The notes: a model not told the origin generated them from the sequence alone. DNA of 42,068 bases from Thermotogae bacterium (GCA_013153965.1 JAADDJ010000022.1:1-42068); one strand, 5' to 3'; counted from the stretch's first letter, positions 8,417 to 16,141 are shown. Numbers and translations are program-made.

Positions 8417-9348
8417 GCGTGTTTCTGGTGGGATATATATTCACACCTTGGGAGGTGGCCCAGATAGACACCTTCTCCTCCCTCCTATACACGGAGAAGT
8501 TCCGGAAGGTGGAGGAGCGGTTGCGGTACCTTGAGGGACGGATGGATCCGCTCATTCTGGGTGTGATGAGATTGGCATACTATCAGCTCTACATGTCCGA
8601 CAACAACACGGAGAGGTACTACGATGAGTTCGTATCCCTGATGGACGAGCTTCGCGGCAGGTACGCGAAGCCTAAGAGTACGCGAGAGAAGATGTTGCTG
8701 GCGACGGTCTATGCGATGGGTGCTGTACTCTACGGACGCAGGAGGAGTATCCCCAAGGCTTTGGACTTCGGCAGGAGAGCCTTCAACCTCTACCGGGAGG
8801 CCTACGGGGAGGATACGACGGTCTATGATGCCCTGCTGCCCATGGGCCTCTACGACTATGCGATCGGATACCTGACCCGCTCCAAGGGGAGGAAGCGGGA
8901 GGGGATAAGGAAGGTGAAGGTGGTTATGGAGAGGGGAAGTCTGGCCAAGCCCCTCGCCTACGCGGGCCTCGTGTATATATTCGTGTTTGACAACAAGCCG
9001 GGGAGGGCGGTATCCTACGGCTTGAAGGCCCTGCACATGTATCCGGAGAGTCGCACCTTCCGATGGATCCTCGGGCAGGCGTACCTGAAGGCGGCCATGT
9101 ACGAGAAAGCCCTCAACACCTACCGGGAGATTGAGGGGGACCTGCGTAGGCGGAACCCATCGTGCAAGGTGTGCATAGCAGAGGCCCTATACTATCAGGG
9201 GGAGAGTTTGGAGGGTATGGGCAGGAGGAAGGAGGCTAAGAGCACGTGGTGGAGGGCCCTGTACTACCTAAAGCGTGAGAGGGATCCCCACAGGAGAAGG
9301 AAGGTTGAGGAGCTCCGCAAGAGACTCGCGAAGAGGGGAGTGAGATAG
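8413..9348 (+). CDS. TPR-like protein with short hydrophobic N-terminus
   Basis: The protein has 311 residues. The start is a GTG overlapping the UbiA stop (GTGA) with GGGAGG just upstream; a second in-frame GTG at 8419 would remove two residues. After a short hydrophobic start (MSVFLVGYIF) the protein is helical. It shows tetratricopeptide-like spacing in ALDFGRRAFNLYREAYGED, GRAVSYGLKALHMYPES and YLKAAMYEKALNTYREI, then a basic C-terminal helix. This type of repeat mediates protein contacts; no enzyme signature is visible. The short N-terminal segment suggests export, as for several other proteins in this window, but it could equally be cytosolic. Specific role unknown. Confidence 0.6.
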   Translation: MSVFLVGYIFTPWEVAQIDTFSSLLYTEKFRKVEERLRYLEGRMDPLILGVMRLAYYQLYMSDNNTERYYDEFVSLMDELRGRYAKPKSTREKMLLATVYAMGAVLYGRRRSIPKALDFGRRAFNLYREAYGEDTTVYDALLPMGLYDYAIGYLTRSKGRKREGIRKVKVVMERGSLAKPLAYAGLVYIFVFDNKPGRAVSYGLKALHMYPESRTFRWILGQAYLKAAMYEKALNTYREIEGDLRRRNPSCKVCIAEALYYQGESLEGMGRRKEAKSTWWRALYYLKRERDPHRRRKVEELRKRLAKRGVR

Positions 9349-9372
9349 CCGCACGCATGTGCAGTTCCACAG

Positions 9373-9378
9373 TATAAT
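9373..9378 (+). promoter_or_regulatory. -10 box TATAAT of the 36-residue peptide gene
   Basis: A consensus TATAAT lies 21 nt before the ATG at 9400. Unlike most promoters here it leaves room for a leader of about 15 nt, which is filled by the ribosome binding site TAAGGAGGT (9386-9394). Confidence 0.7.
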
Positions 9379-9385
9379 ACCCACG

Positions 9386-9394
9386 TAAGGAGGT
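9386..9394 (+). promoter_or_regulatory. Perfect Shine-Dalgarno sequence of the peptide gene
   Basis: TAAGGAGGT is fully complementary to the consensus 16S rRNA 3' end and lies 5 nt from the ATG at 9400. It is the strongest ribosome binding site in the window and decides the start. Confidence 0.8.
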
Positions 9395-9399
9395 ACGAT

Positions 9400-9510
9400 A
9401 TGAAAAAGGAAAGGCGCGTACCGAGGATCAGCCAGCGTAAGCCTTATCAGAAGCCTGCGGTTCTGGGGAAGACTACCTCCCGTGGAGGTAGCATCCTCGT
9501 AACGTACTGA
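9400..9510 (+). CDS. Free-standing 36-residue basic peptide, unknown function
   Basis: The peptide begins MKKERRVPRISQRKPYQKPA and ends SILVTY. It carries ten Lys/Arg and a single Glu, so it is extremely basic, with no Cys or Asp. Expression signals are strong: TATAAT box, perfect Shine-Dalgarno at 5 nt, and a hairpin terminator 11 bp after the stop. It is a single-gene transcription unit. The YQKPAV segment resembles the YxxP leader motif of some small modified peptides, but no modification enzyme lies nearby and there is no obvious core. Other readings are a small ribosome- or RNA-associated protein, or a regulatory leader whose RNA structure matters more than the peptide. I do not recognise a family. 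Confidence 0.6.
   Translation: MKKERRVPRISQRKPYQKPAVLGKTTSRGGSILVTY
9473..9491 (+). other. Perfect 8-bp hairpin inside the peptide gene with anti-SD-like arm
   Basis: CTACCTCC (9473-9480), loop CGT, GGAGGTAG (9484-9491). Within the left arm, TACCTCC can also pair perfectly with GGAGGTA at 9389-9395, the ribosome binding site of the same gene. Two exclusive foldings are therefore possible. Confidence 0.55.
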
Positions 9511-9521
9511 GGAGCAAACTG

Positions 9522-9555
9522 CCCCCACCTGATTGAGATGGGTGGGGGTTTTAAT
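9522..9555 (+). terminator. Intrinsic terminator of the peptide gene
   Basis: CCCCCACC (9522-9529) pairs with GGTGGGGG (9541-9548) across an 11-nt loop, followed by TTTTAATTT. It is one of only two convincing intrinsic terminators in the window. Confidence 0.85.
9550..9555 (+). promoter_or_regulatory. Possible -10 box TTTAAT of the acyltransferase-like gene
   Basis: TTTAAT, 7 nt before the ATG at 9563, is part of the U-tract of the preceding terminator. It has the same spacing as other leaderless promoters here, but the match is weaker. Confidence 0.35.
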
Positions 9556-9562
9556 TTGTGTA

Positions 9563-10672
9563 ATGTCCAAGAAACGGCTGCTGTTCTTTGATTATCTGAA
9601 GGGGCTCTTCGTCATCTGGATGATACCCACCCACACCTTGGACGGTGTGATAGTGCCATCCATAAAGGCCACGCCCCTGTACCAATCCGTCGCCTTCTTC
9701 AACGGCCTCGTCGCTCCCGCCTTTCTGGTCTCGTCGGGATTTCTGGCTGTATATACGTATAATCACGGCAAATTCCTGCGCAGGCTCCGCCGGGGGATTG
9801 AGCTCATGGCCTTCGGATACGCCACCCAGCTTCCCACAAAATCCCTCCTGCTTCTGGTCACCCTGACTTTGGCGTTCGTCCTAAGTAGCCTCGGCATCTC
9901 CCCTCCTCCGCCGCTCCCGGACTCACCCCCCGAGTGGTTCGTGCGGGGCCTCCACGTTTTTCGGCGGGTGGAGATACTGATAAGTATCGGCTCGGGTGTT
10001 CTCGTCATAACGGCCATTCTGAGATACGTTGAGAGCTTTAGGGTTAGATTCATCCTCTTCACGCTTCTCGCCTTCCTCTTCTGGGGGTTGGCCCCCAAGG
10101 TGTGGGAGATGGGAAAGGCTCTTCCCATGTTCATCGCCCCCTACTTCACCCGCGAGGGCTCGCTGTTTCCCGTCTTCCCCTACTGGGGGTTCATGTTCTT
10201 CGGCTCGGCCCTCGGAAGCTCCTATCACATGGACAGGAGGGTCACCCTCGCCCTCATGCTCGTCCCCCTCGCCGCTCTGGCCCTCACCGTTTTCGTCCCC
10301 CCTCCCCCATCCGAGGCGTCCGTGTATAACTCCCTCGTGCGCACAGGCGTTCTCATGGTGGTCCTCTTCGTCCTCATAACGGCCGAGAGTTTCGGCTTCA
10401 GGTCCGAGTTTCTGGCGATGCTGGGACGGAACTCCCTGATGTCCTACGCCTTCCACAACGCCATCGTCTATGGCTCCCCCTTCACCAAGCCCCTCGCCCA
10501 CTTCTACGGACATAGGGGTTGGTTGGAGAGCCTCTTCCTCGGGGCCATGATCTTCGCCGTCACGGTCCTCTTTATAAAGGTCTGGGAGGATCTACGCAAC
10601 GCCCACGGGCCAAGATTCGGCAGGAGCGTGTGGACCTTCTTCGTCCTGACATTCGCCCTCATGCCCTGGTAG
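9563..10672 (+). CDS. Acyltransferase-like polytopic membrane protein (HGSNAT/DUF1624-type)
   Basis: The protein has about 369 residues. The start is the ATG at 9563 (MSKKRLLFFDYLKGL); a longer frame from 9533 would run through the terminator. About nine or ten membrane helices are visible. The N-terminal pattern FDYLKGLFVIWMIPTHT resembles the RxxxLDxLRGxxxxxMxxxH start of acyltransferase-3 and DUF1624/HGSNAT-like proteins, with His at the expected place. Near the C-terminus LGRNSLMSYAFHNAIVY matches the later GRxSLxxYxxH segment. The family moves acyl groups onto membrane or surface glycans; the acceptor here is unknown. It follows the peptide terminator and precedes efp, which has its own promoter. 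Confidence 0.65.
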   Translation: MSKKRLLFFDYLKGLFVIWMIPTHTLDGVIVPSIKATPLYQSVAFFNGLVAPAFLVSSGFLAVYTYNHGKFLRRLRRGIELMAFGYATQLPTKSLLLLVTLTLAFVLSSLGISPPPPLPDSPPEWFVRGLHVFRRVEILISIGSGVLVITAILRYVESFRVRFILFTLLAFLFWGLAPKVWEMGKALPMFIAPYFTREGSLFPVFPYWGFMFFGSALGSSYHMDRRVTLALMLVPLAALALTVFVPPPPSEASVYNSLVRTGVLMVVLFVLITAESFGFRSEFLAMLGRNSLMSYAFHNAIVYGSPFTKPLAHFYGHRGWLESLFLGAMIFAVTVLFIKVWEDLRNAHGPRFGRSVWTFFVLTFALMPW

Positions 10673-10704
10673 GGGGCGGTTGCATCCTCCCGCCTCGGCC
10701 ACCT

Positions 10705-10710
10705 TATAAT
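10705..10710 (+). promoter_or_regulatory. -10 box TATAAT of efp operon
   Basis: TATAAT lies 9 nt before the efp ATG at 10720. A TTGCAT at 10680-10685 is 19 bp away and is a weak -35 candidate. Confidence 0.65.
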
Positions 10711-10719
10711 TCCCAGTGG

Positions 10720-11268
10720 ATGGCCAGTTTGCGCGTAGGTTCCGTCATAAGGTACGAAGGCAGAGAGTACATAGTTCTGGACTTTCAGCACATACACAAG
10801 GGTAGAGGTGGCGCCACCGTATCGGCCAAGCTCAAGGACCTGAACACCGGGCGCGTCCAGACCTTCACCATAAGGGATCTGGACAGCGTGGAGTTCGTCA
10901 TGGTTGAGCGTAAGCCCGCCATCTTCTCCTACAGGGATGGGGACTTCTATCACTTCTTGGATGCCGAGTCTTACGAGGACATAACCTTCTCGGCCGAGGA
11001 TCTGGGCGATATGACCGCCTACCTGAAGGAGGGGCTGGAGGTCCAGATAGTGTATGCGGACGGTCGCCCCGTCACCATAGAGCTCCCAACCGTCGTTGAG
11101 CTGGAGGTCGTGGATACGCCCCCCGGAGTCAGGGGGGACACCGTAAGTGGTGGCTCCAAGCCGGCCACGCTGGAGACGGGCAAGGTCATAAAGGTCCCTC
11201 TCTTCATCAACCCCGGCGACGTCGTCAAGGTGGATACCCGCACGGGCGAGTACATAGGTAGGGCTTGA
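10720..11268 (+). CDS. efp: Elongation factor P with arginine at the tip loop
   Basis: The protein has 182 residues, slightly short of the usual 185-190. It has the KOW-like N-terminal domain, the OB domains and the C-terminal signature (FINPGDVVKVDTRTGEYIGRA). EF-P enters the ribosomal E site and relieves stalling at polyproline. The tip loop reads HKGRGGA, so Arg29 takes the place of the Lys that many bacteria modify. In EarP-type systems the corresponding Arg is rhamnosylated; no EarP gene is in the window. The start is fixed by the TATAAT box and by the MASLRVGSVIRYEG beginning. It heads a tight group with accB (1-bp gap), the DUF502 gene and the CBS-domain gene; efp-accB is a common bacterial pairing. 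Confidence 0.95.
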   Translation: MASLRVGSVIRYEGREYIVLDFQHIHKGRGGATVSAKLKDLNTGRVQTFTIRDLDSVEFVMVERKPAIFSYRDGDFYHFLDAESYEDITFSAEDLGDMTAYLKEGLEVQIVYADGRPVTIELPTVVELEVVDTPPGVRGDTVSGGSKPATLETGKVIKVPLFINPGDVVKVDTRTGEYIGRA

Positions 11269-11269
11269 T

Positions 11270-11731
11270 ATGGCCTCCAAGAAATCTCAGAGCTTTGACG
11301 TTGAACTCCTCAAGAGCATAGTTGATATCTTCACCCAGAGCGGCGTGGCGGAGATGGAGATATCCACCCGCAACTTCAAGGTGCGACTCTCAAAGTACGC
11401 CTCACCCGGTGCCGCACCCCCTCCCCAACCGGCGGCTCCCCAGCCGATAGCCGAGGCTGCGCCCCCCGAGTCCGAGGATACCGAGGAGGGGATACACTAC
11501 ATCCGTGCTCCCATGGTGGGCACCTTCTACAGGGCGCCGGCACCCGGTGCCGACCCCTTCGTCAAGGAGGGGGACAGGGTCAGGAAGGGCGATGTGGTGT
11601 GCATAATAGAGGCCATGAAGATAATGAACGAGATCAAGTCGGACGTTGATGGGGTGATAGAGGAGGTGCTGGTGGAGAACGCCCACCCGGTGGAGTACGG
11701 CCAACCCCTCTTTAAAGTTAGACTGGTATGA
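11270..11731 (+). CDS. accB: Biotin carboxyl carrier protein of acetyl-CoA carboxylase
   Basis: The protein has 153 residues. A short helical N-terminus leads to a Pro/Ala-rich linker (about 45-70) and then the biotinyl domain, with the biotin-accepting Lys117 in EAMKIMNE. It carries carboxybiotin between biotin carboxylase and the carboxyltransferase in the first step of fatty acid synthesis. accC does not follow as it often does; accA lies 20 kb away at 31703. The gene starts 1 bp after the efp stop and overlaps the DUF502 gene by ATGA. Confidence 0.95.
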   Translation: MASKKSQSFDVELLKSIVDIFTQSGVAEMEISTRNFKVRLSKYASPGAAPPPQPAAPQPIAEAAPPESEDTEEGIHYIRAPMVGTFYRAPAPGADPFVKEGDRVRKGDVVCIIEAMKIMNEIKSDVDGVIEEVLVENAHPVEYGQPLFKVRLV

Positions 11732-12330
11732 ACGAGGGTGGTGAACGGAGGTTGAGGTTCAGGCAGAGGTTTCTGGCGGGGGTGGTCGTTCTGGCCCCCC
11801 TGTTCCTGACCGTGTGGGTCGTCCTCTTCCTGATCAATCTGATAGCAGGATGGCTGGCCCGTTTCCTCTCAAATCTTCTGGAGCCCCTGCCCTATCCCGT
11901 CCTCCTGATTCCATCCCTCCTAATTCTCGTCGCGGTCATATACATGGTCGGATGGTTCGCGACCACGTACTTCGGAAGGGCCATATTCGGCTTTTTGGAC
12001 GAGGTCCTACTGAACATCCCCATCCTCCAGCACATATACCGCATAACGAGGGATACCATAAACGCCATATACGACCTTCCCAGAAAGACGGCCTTCAAGA
12101 AGGTGGTGTGGATAAGGGTCGGCGAGGGTAAGCGCATGCTGGGACTGGTCACCGACGAGACGGCCCGCGAGTACATAGTCTTCCTTCCATCCACCCCCAA
12201 CCCCACGACAGGCTTCTTGATGGTGGTTGATAAGGGGCACGTTCGGGAGGCCCCGATGAGTGTGGAGGACGCGCTCAAGGCTCTCATATCGGGAGGACTG
12301 GTAAATGTTTTTCAAGAAGAACGAGCTTGA
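11728..12330 (+). CDS. DUF502 family membrane protein
   Basis: The protein has 200 residues with a basic N-terminus, two membrane helices (about 16-40 and 52-75) and a soluble C-terminal part carrying the family signature FLPSTPNPTTGFLMVV. Another conserved block is LLNIPILQHIYRITRDT, typical of DUF502. The family is widespread and of unknown function; an inner-membrane location is inferred. It is translationally coupled on both sides: ATGA overlap with accB and a 26-bp overlap with the CBS-domain gene. Confidence 0.8.
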   Translation: MNEGGERRLRFRQRFLAGVVVLAPLFLTVWVVLFLINLIAGWLARFLSNLLEPLPYPVLLIPSLLILVAVIYMVGWFATTYFGRAIFGFLDEVLLNIPILQHIYRITRDTINAIYDLPRKTAFKKVVWIRVGEGKRMLGLVTDETAREYIVFLPSTPNPTTGFLMVVDKGHVREAPMSVEDALKALISGGLVNVFQEERA

Positions 12331-13108
12331 CAAGCTCCTTGACGACATAAGGGAGAAGGTCAAGGAGAAGGAGAAGGAGAACCTGCCGGAGAGGCGTAGG
12401 GAGGAGATTGATGACCTCATCCACCTGCTGAAGGGGGTCCTGCGGGTGTCAGGTAGGACCACGGAGGAGGTGATGAAACCCCGGGTGGATGTGGTGATGG
12501 TGTCCGCCAACGACACCCTTCAGGACCTCGTGGATAAGTTTCTGGAGCATAGGTACTCCCGCTATCCCGTCCTCTCCAAGATGGGGGACACCATCGTGGG
12601 TATAGCACACATAAAGGATGTCTTCCAGTACATAGACAGGGACCTGAACACCATAAGCGTTGAGGAGATAGCCCACAAACCTCTCTTCGTCCCCGCCGCC
12701 CAAGGTTGCCTTCGCACCCTCAGGAAACTTCAGGATAACCGCACCCCCATGGCCATGGTCGTTGATGAGTACGGGAGCGTCATAGGCATCGTCACCGTTG
12801 AGGACCTTCTGGAGGAGATAGTGGGTGAGATATACGAGGAGCACGACAAGGAGGAGAACAAGTACATCAAACTGGGCGAGAACGAGTACCTGTTCAACGC
12901 TTGGGTCCCGATAAGCGAAGTTGAGGAGCTCCTCAACGTGGACCTCGGAGACACCGAGAGTACGAGCATCGGCGGCTTCGTGATTGAGAAGTTGGGAGGT
13001 CTGCCGGAGGTCGGAAAGGTGATACGGGTCAATGGGGTTGAGATAGAGACGAAGGACGTTGAGCCCCAGCGGATCCGGAAGGTGATAGTCAGGAAGGTGG
13101 CGGAGTAG
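12305..13108 (+). CDS. corC: CBS-domain protein of the CorC/HlyC type
   Basis: The protein has 267 residues and no membrane segment. A charged N-terminal helix with repeated KEKE is followed by a CBS pair (about 55-185; [16 protein letters not shown] in the first, [27 protein letters not shown] in the second) and a C-terminal CorC_HlyC transporter-associated domain ([19 protein letters not shown]). Stand-alone CorC proteins are linked to Mg/Co efflux or magnesium homeostasis, but the family is broad. The N-terminal DUF21 membrane domain seen in larger relatives is absent. A GGGAGG lies upstream of the ATG, inside the DUF502 gene. Confidence 0.85.
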   Translation: MFFKKNELDKLLDDIREKVKEKEKENLPERRREEIDDLIHLLKGVLRVSGRTTEEVMKPRVDVVMVSANDTLQDLVDKFLEHRYSRYPVLSKMGDTIVGIAHIKDVFQYIDRDLNTISVEEIAHKPLFVPAAQGCLRTLRKLQDNRTPMAMVVDEYGSVIGIVTVEDLLEEIVGEIYEEHDKEENKYIKLGENEYLFNAWVPISEVEELLNVDLGDTESTSIGGFVIEKLGGLPEVGKVIRVNGVEIETKDVEPQRIRKVIVRKVAE

Positions 13109-13115
13109 GCAGCGT

Positions 13116-13121
13116 TAAAAT
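13116..13121 (+). promoter_or_regulatory. -10 box TAAAAT of the LEA14-like lipoprotein gene
   Basis: TAAAAT lies 6 nt before the ATG at 13128. Confidence 0.55.
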
Positions 13122-13127
13122 AGTGGC

Positions 13128-13604
13128 ATGAGGTACGTTGCATTTACGCTCATCTTTGGAACTCTACTGGTCGGATGTGCTACCGTTCAGGAGCGCGTAT
13201 CCCTCAAGGATTGCGAATTCTCCATCCAAGGTGCCAAGCTCAGGAATGTGGACCTGCAGGGCTTCAGTATGGACGTGCTTTTGAAGGTGGTCAATCCCAA
13301 CAGCATTGACGCGGTGGTTGATAAGTTCGTGGGGTCCGTATTCATTGAGGGGTTGAAGGTGGCGGACGTTTCCACCAAGTACGGCGAGAGGGTTCCGGCC
13401 GGCTCATCCGTCATCCTCCCAATAAGCGTTGATGTCAAGTACTCCTACCTGAAGGAGGCCGCCTCACGTCTCCTAAACGTCATCACCCTAAGGAGGGCGG
13501 AGGTGGGAATAGAGGGGAAGGCTTACATGGAGTTTGACGTTCCCCTTCTGGGAAAGAAGACCGTTCCATATCCCATAAAGCTCAGTCGCACCGTAAGCTT
13601 CTGA
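13128..13604 (+). CDS. LEA14/WHy-domain lipoprotein
   Basis: The protein has 158 residues. The lipoprotein signal [17 protein letters not shown] ends in a lipobox with Cys17. The remainder is a single beta-sandwich of the LEA type 2/WHy kind: [21 protein letters not shown] in the first strands, then an alternation of short strands up to [17 protein letters not shown]. WHy-domain lipoproteins are common in diderm bacteria and have no clear biochemical role. The gene has its own leaderless-type promoter and is followed after 1 bp by a methyltransferase gene. Confidence 0.75.
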   Translation: MRYVAFTLIFGTLLVGCATVQERVSLKDCEFSIQGAKLRNVDLQGFSMDVLLKVVNPNSIDAVVDKFVGSVFIEGLKVADVSTKYGERVPAGSSVILPISVDVKYSYLKEAASRLLNVITLRRAEVGIEGKAYMEFDVPLLGKKTVPYPIKLSRTVSF

Positions 13605-13605
13605 G

Positions 13606-14202
13606 GTGAGGGGAGTCCTATCCTCACTGTACTACAACTTCCCCTCCGGGCGGGCGGTGATGTTTTTGATCCCTCCGCTCTACTGGTTCCGGAGGGACGC
13701 GGCCCGGGAGATCATCAGGGAGGTCCTACGTCTCAGGCCGAAGACTTTACTGGAGGTGGGATTCTCCGACGCCTTCCTGACGAGGCGCCTATCCCTCGCC
13801 CTACCCGACAGCCGCATAACCGCAATAGACACATCCGCCATGAGCGTCCGGAGGGCGAAGCGTCTGGCCCTCCCCAACGTCCGATTCCTCGCGGAGGACT
13901 TCTTCAAGCACGAGGGCCGGTATGACCTGGTCGTCAGCATGCACGTATTCGTCCTCTTTGATCACGCGGCGGCCCTCCGCAAATTATCCGAGATGGGAAG
14001 GATGCACATCCTCACCCTGACGGGACGCTCCCCCTTCACGATGCTTCACCGTCCCTTCCACCGGTTCATGACCGGAATGGACGTCAATTTAGTTGAGCCC
14101 GAGGAGTACCGCACCCTCGCCGAGGAATTGGGATTCTCCGTGGATATAAGGCGGATAAACCCCATAGAGAGGAGTTATATGGTCATCCTGACCTCCGATT
14201 GA
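13606..14202 (+). CDS. Class I SAM-dependent methyltransferase
   Basis: The protein has 198 residues. Motif I appears as LLEVGFSDAFLT (the glycine loop is atypical, with F and S where GxG usually stands); motif II is ITAIDTS and the motif IV region is YDLVVSMHVF. These define the Rossmann methyltransferase fold binding SAM; the substrate is unknown. The GTG start lies 1 bp after the preceding stop and gives MRGVLSSLYYNF. The 3' end overlaps the TetR gene by 20 bp in convergent orientation. Confidence 0.75.
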   Translation: MRGVLSSLYYNFPSGRAVMFLIPPLYWFRRDAAREIIREVLRLRPKTLLEVGFSDAFLTRRLSLALPDSRITAIDTSAMSVRRAKRLALPNVRFLAEDFFKHEGRYDLVVSMHVFVLFDHAAALRKLSEMGRMHILTLTGRSPFTMLHRPFHRFMTGMDVNLVEPEEYRTLAEELGFSVDIRRINPIERSYMVILTSD

Positions 14203-14785
14203 CCACACCGCCCATTATCAGATTCAGAACCGCACTCTCAACCTCGTCTATCTCGCTCTCCCCTTTCCCCTCCTCAAACAGATAGCGCATGGCTCCGTAT
14301 ATGGTGCCGCGTATGGAGTACGCGAGCGCTCCCACATCCTCCGCGATGAAGACTCCCCTCCTCTGGCCGTCGCGTATTATCTCGTTGAGCAGGTTGAAGT
14401 ACCTGTCCTTCCTCACCAAACTGCTGTGTATATTCATCCTCTTGGCCATGGAGGAGAAGACGAAGCTATAGACGAAGCGTAGGAAATCCGGGTTGTCCCT
14501 CACCTGCCGAAAGTGCTCCCTTATCCATATCTCAAGCCTCCGCACGGGATCATCGGTCTCCCGGAGACGCTCCTCAAGCTCCTCCAGCGCCCGGTCCTTC
14601 AGGTACTGGAATATGCTAACTATCAGGTCCTCCTTGGAGCGGAAGTAGAAGTAGAAGTAGCTCTTGGTGGTACCCAAGGCTCTGGCGAGGTCCTCCATGC
14701 TCGTGTTGTCTATCCCCTTCTCCGTGAAGACCTTCATCGCCGCCAGAATTATCTCCAGTCTCTTCTTCTCCCGGGCGGATTCCAC
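14183..14785 (-). CDS. TetR/AcrR family transcriptional regulator
   Basis: The protein has 200 residues. The N-terminal helix-turn-helix is classic (KVFTEKGIDNTSMEDLARAL, then GTTKSYFYFYFRSKEDL), and the helical C-terminal domain is of the ligand-binding, dimerising kind. The GTG start is 5 nt behind a TAGAAT box. TetR proteins usually repress a neighbouring gene; candidates are the barrel-protein gene upstream or, at a distance, the TolC pair at 25099, whose promoter contains a 16-bp TetR-style palindrome. The ligand is unknown. Confidence 0.9.
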   Translation of the reverse strand: MESAREKKRLEIILAAMKVFTEKGIDNTSMEDLARALGTTKSYFYFYFRSKEDLIVSIFQYLKDRALEELEERLRETDDPVRRLEIWIREHFRQVRDNPDFLRFVYSFVFSSMAKRMNIHSSLVRKDRYFNLLNEIIRDGQRRGVFIAEDVGALAYSIRGTIYGAMRYLFEEGKGESEIDEVESAVLNLIMGGVVNRRSG

Positions 14786-14790
14786 GCCGT

Positions 14791-14796
14791 ATTCTA
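14791..14796 (-). promoter_or_regulatory. -10 box TAGAAT of the tetR-type gene
   Basis: On the minus strand CCG-TAGAAT lies 5 nt before the GTG at 14785. CCGTA/TACGG flanks the box as a small inverted repeat. Confidence 0.6.
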
Positions 14797-14812
14797 CGGG
14801 GGAGGCCGGAAA

Positions 14813-16135
14813 CTACGGCGCCAGTTTCCAGACGAAGGATATGCCGAAGGAGTACGCGTATATCTCCGATGAGAGGACGGGGACGTTGAACTCCACGTAC
14901 GGGTACCGCAGGCTTCCGAAGGCTCTGGAGATCTCAAACGAGAATATGAAACTCTCCGAGGCGTAGAATGCTCCGAGTCTCCAGTTTGAGAGTCTCTGCT
15001 CCACGAAGCGCACGTCCAAGCCGAAGAATCCCCCGTACTCCTCCCCTCCCCTCACGAAGGCCCCCACACCCTCACCCGACACCTTAAGATTTGAAAAGAG
15101 GGTACCCCTCTCCCACGAGAGGATGAGGAAGGGGTACATCCCTCCCCTTATACCGTAGGCTTCGGTTCCCGAGAGGGTCGCGCTGTCCCTGAGCACATCC
15201 TCGGTCTTGAAGCCGACGACGGCGCTCCCCTTCAGATAGACCGTGTCCGAGTCGGAGGAGTACTCGGCGTAGAGCTCGTTGTTGAAGAATTCGCTCCTTT
15301 GCCAATCGCCCACCAGGTCCCTTATGTAATCGTAGGTGAGGGAGTCTGAGAAGTTCAGGGTCAGGGAGTTATACATCTCCACGCCGACCCCCAGGTTGAA
15401 GTCGCCCAGCCTCCTACCCAGCTTTACGCCCAGGTTGTACAGGATGGCCGGGTCCATCTTGAAGGCGTAGTGGTAATATCCGACGTTGTCCTCCGCAAAC
15501 TGGAAGGCTAGAGCCGCCTGATTCTCCACCCCCTCAAGGGCGAAGGTGTCCTCGTAGATCCTGTCTCCCACGTATCGGATGCTCCAGAATCCCTCTCCGG
15601 AGAACCGGCTGACGTTCCCCTCAACGGATATTGAGTAGTCCCCGAGGCGTCGGCCGACGCCGAAGGTTATGGGCATGTAGGAGAAATCCGACTTGGAGTC
15701 AAGTATGGGGAGGATGCTCACCTTACCTGCTATCCTCCACCTTACGGGGAGTTTGGAGTTGAGGCCATCCACCTCAACGGGAAGGAGAGTGTCGGATACG
15801 GTCGCGTCAATATCCGCCCACAGTAGAGTCGGCGGATTCCCCTGCAGGGCGCTGGTGCCCAAGGGAGGGGTGGATAGGTGGAGGGTGGGGAGAGCGACGT
15901 AGAAACTCCAGTCCCCCGCCCATCTTACGGACATTGAGGCCCTCATACCGTTGGATATCTTGAAGGCCACCGGGAAGGCGTAGCTGTCCGGGAGACCCTC
16001 AGGGGTAATGTAGGTCTGGAGGTTATCTATCTGGGCGAAGCGGAACCCCCCGGCCACGTAGGAGGAATCCTCCGGCAACTCGTACATGAAGAGGGGCGGA
16101 GGCGGGAGGAAGTAGAATAGGGAGAATTCAACCAT
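14813..16135 (-). CDS. Outer-membrane beta-barrel-like protein, unknown
   Basis: The protein has 440 residues and is almost entirely alternating beta strands with frequent aromatic girdle residues (Tyr, Phe, Trp), as in outer-membrane barrels. It ends with FGISFVWKLAP, close to a terminal barrel strand but not ending on Phe. The N-terminus (MVEFSLFYFLPPPPLFM) is hydrophobic but short and acidic; no alternative start lies upstream. Repeated strands such as GVGRRLGDYSISVEG and GVKLGRRLGDFNLGVG suggest internal similarity. No family recognised; a transport or structural role in the outer membrane is inferred. The promoter overlaps the kdsA stop codon. Confidence 0.55.
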   Translation of the reverse strand: MVEFSLFYFLPPPPLFMYELPEDSSYVAGGFRFAQIDNLQTYITPEGLPDSYAFPVAFKISNGMRASMSVRWAGDWSFYVALPTLHLSTPPLGTSALQGNPPTLLWADIDATVSDTLLPVEVDGLNSKLPVRWRIAGKVSILPILDSKSDFSYMPITFGVGRRLGDYSISVEGNVSRFSGEGFWSIRYVGDRIYEDTFALEGVENQAALAFQFAEDNVGYYHYAFKMDPAILYNLGVKLGRRLGDFNLGVGVEMYNSLTLNFSDSLTYDYIRDLVGDWQRSEFFNNELYAEYSSDSDTVYLKGSAVVGFKTEDVLRDSATLSGTEAYGIRGGMYPFLILSWERGTLFSNLKVSGEGVGAFVRGGEEYGGFFGLDVRFVEQRLSNWRLGAFYASESFIFSFEISRAFGSLRYPYVEFNVPVLSSEIYAYSFGISFVWKLAP

Positions 16136-16141
16136 ACTGCT

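Noticed and set aside
9473-9491. The hairpin inside the peptide gene as a terminator
   Set aside because: It is followed by GC-containing coding sequence, not a U-tract, and the real terminator lies at 9522.
9400-9510. The 36-residue peptide as a lasso peptide precursor
   Set aside because: The YxxP motif fits loosely, but the possible core after the Gly residues is too short and has no Asp/Glu for the ring. No cyclase, protease or PqqD-like gene is nearby.
14786-14802. CCGTA-TTC-TACGG as a TetR autoregulatory operator
   Set aside because: The arms are only 5 bp and arise from the common CCGTAGAAT context of promoters here; it does not resemble the palindrome at 25064.
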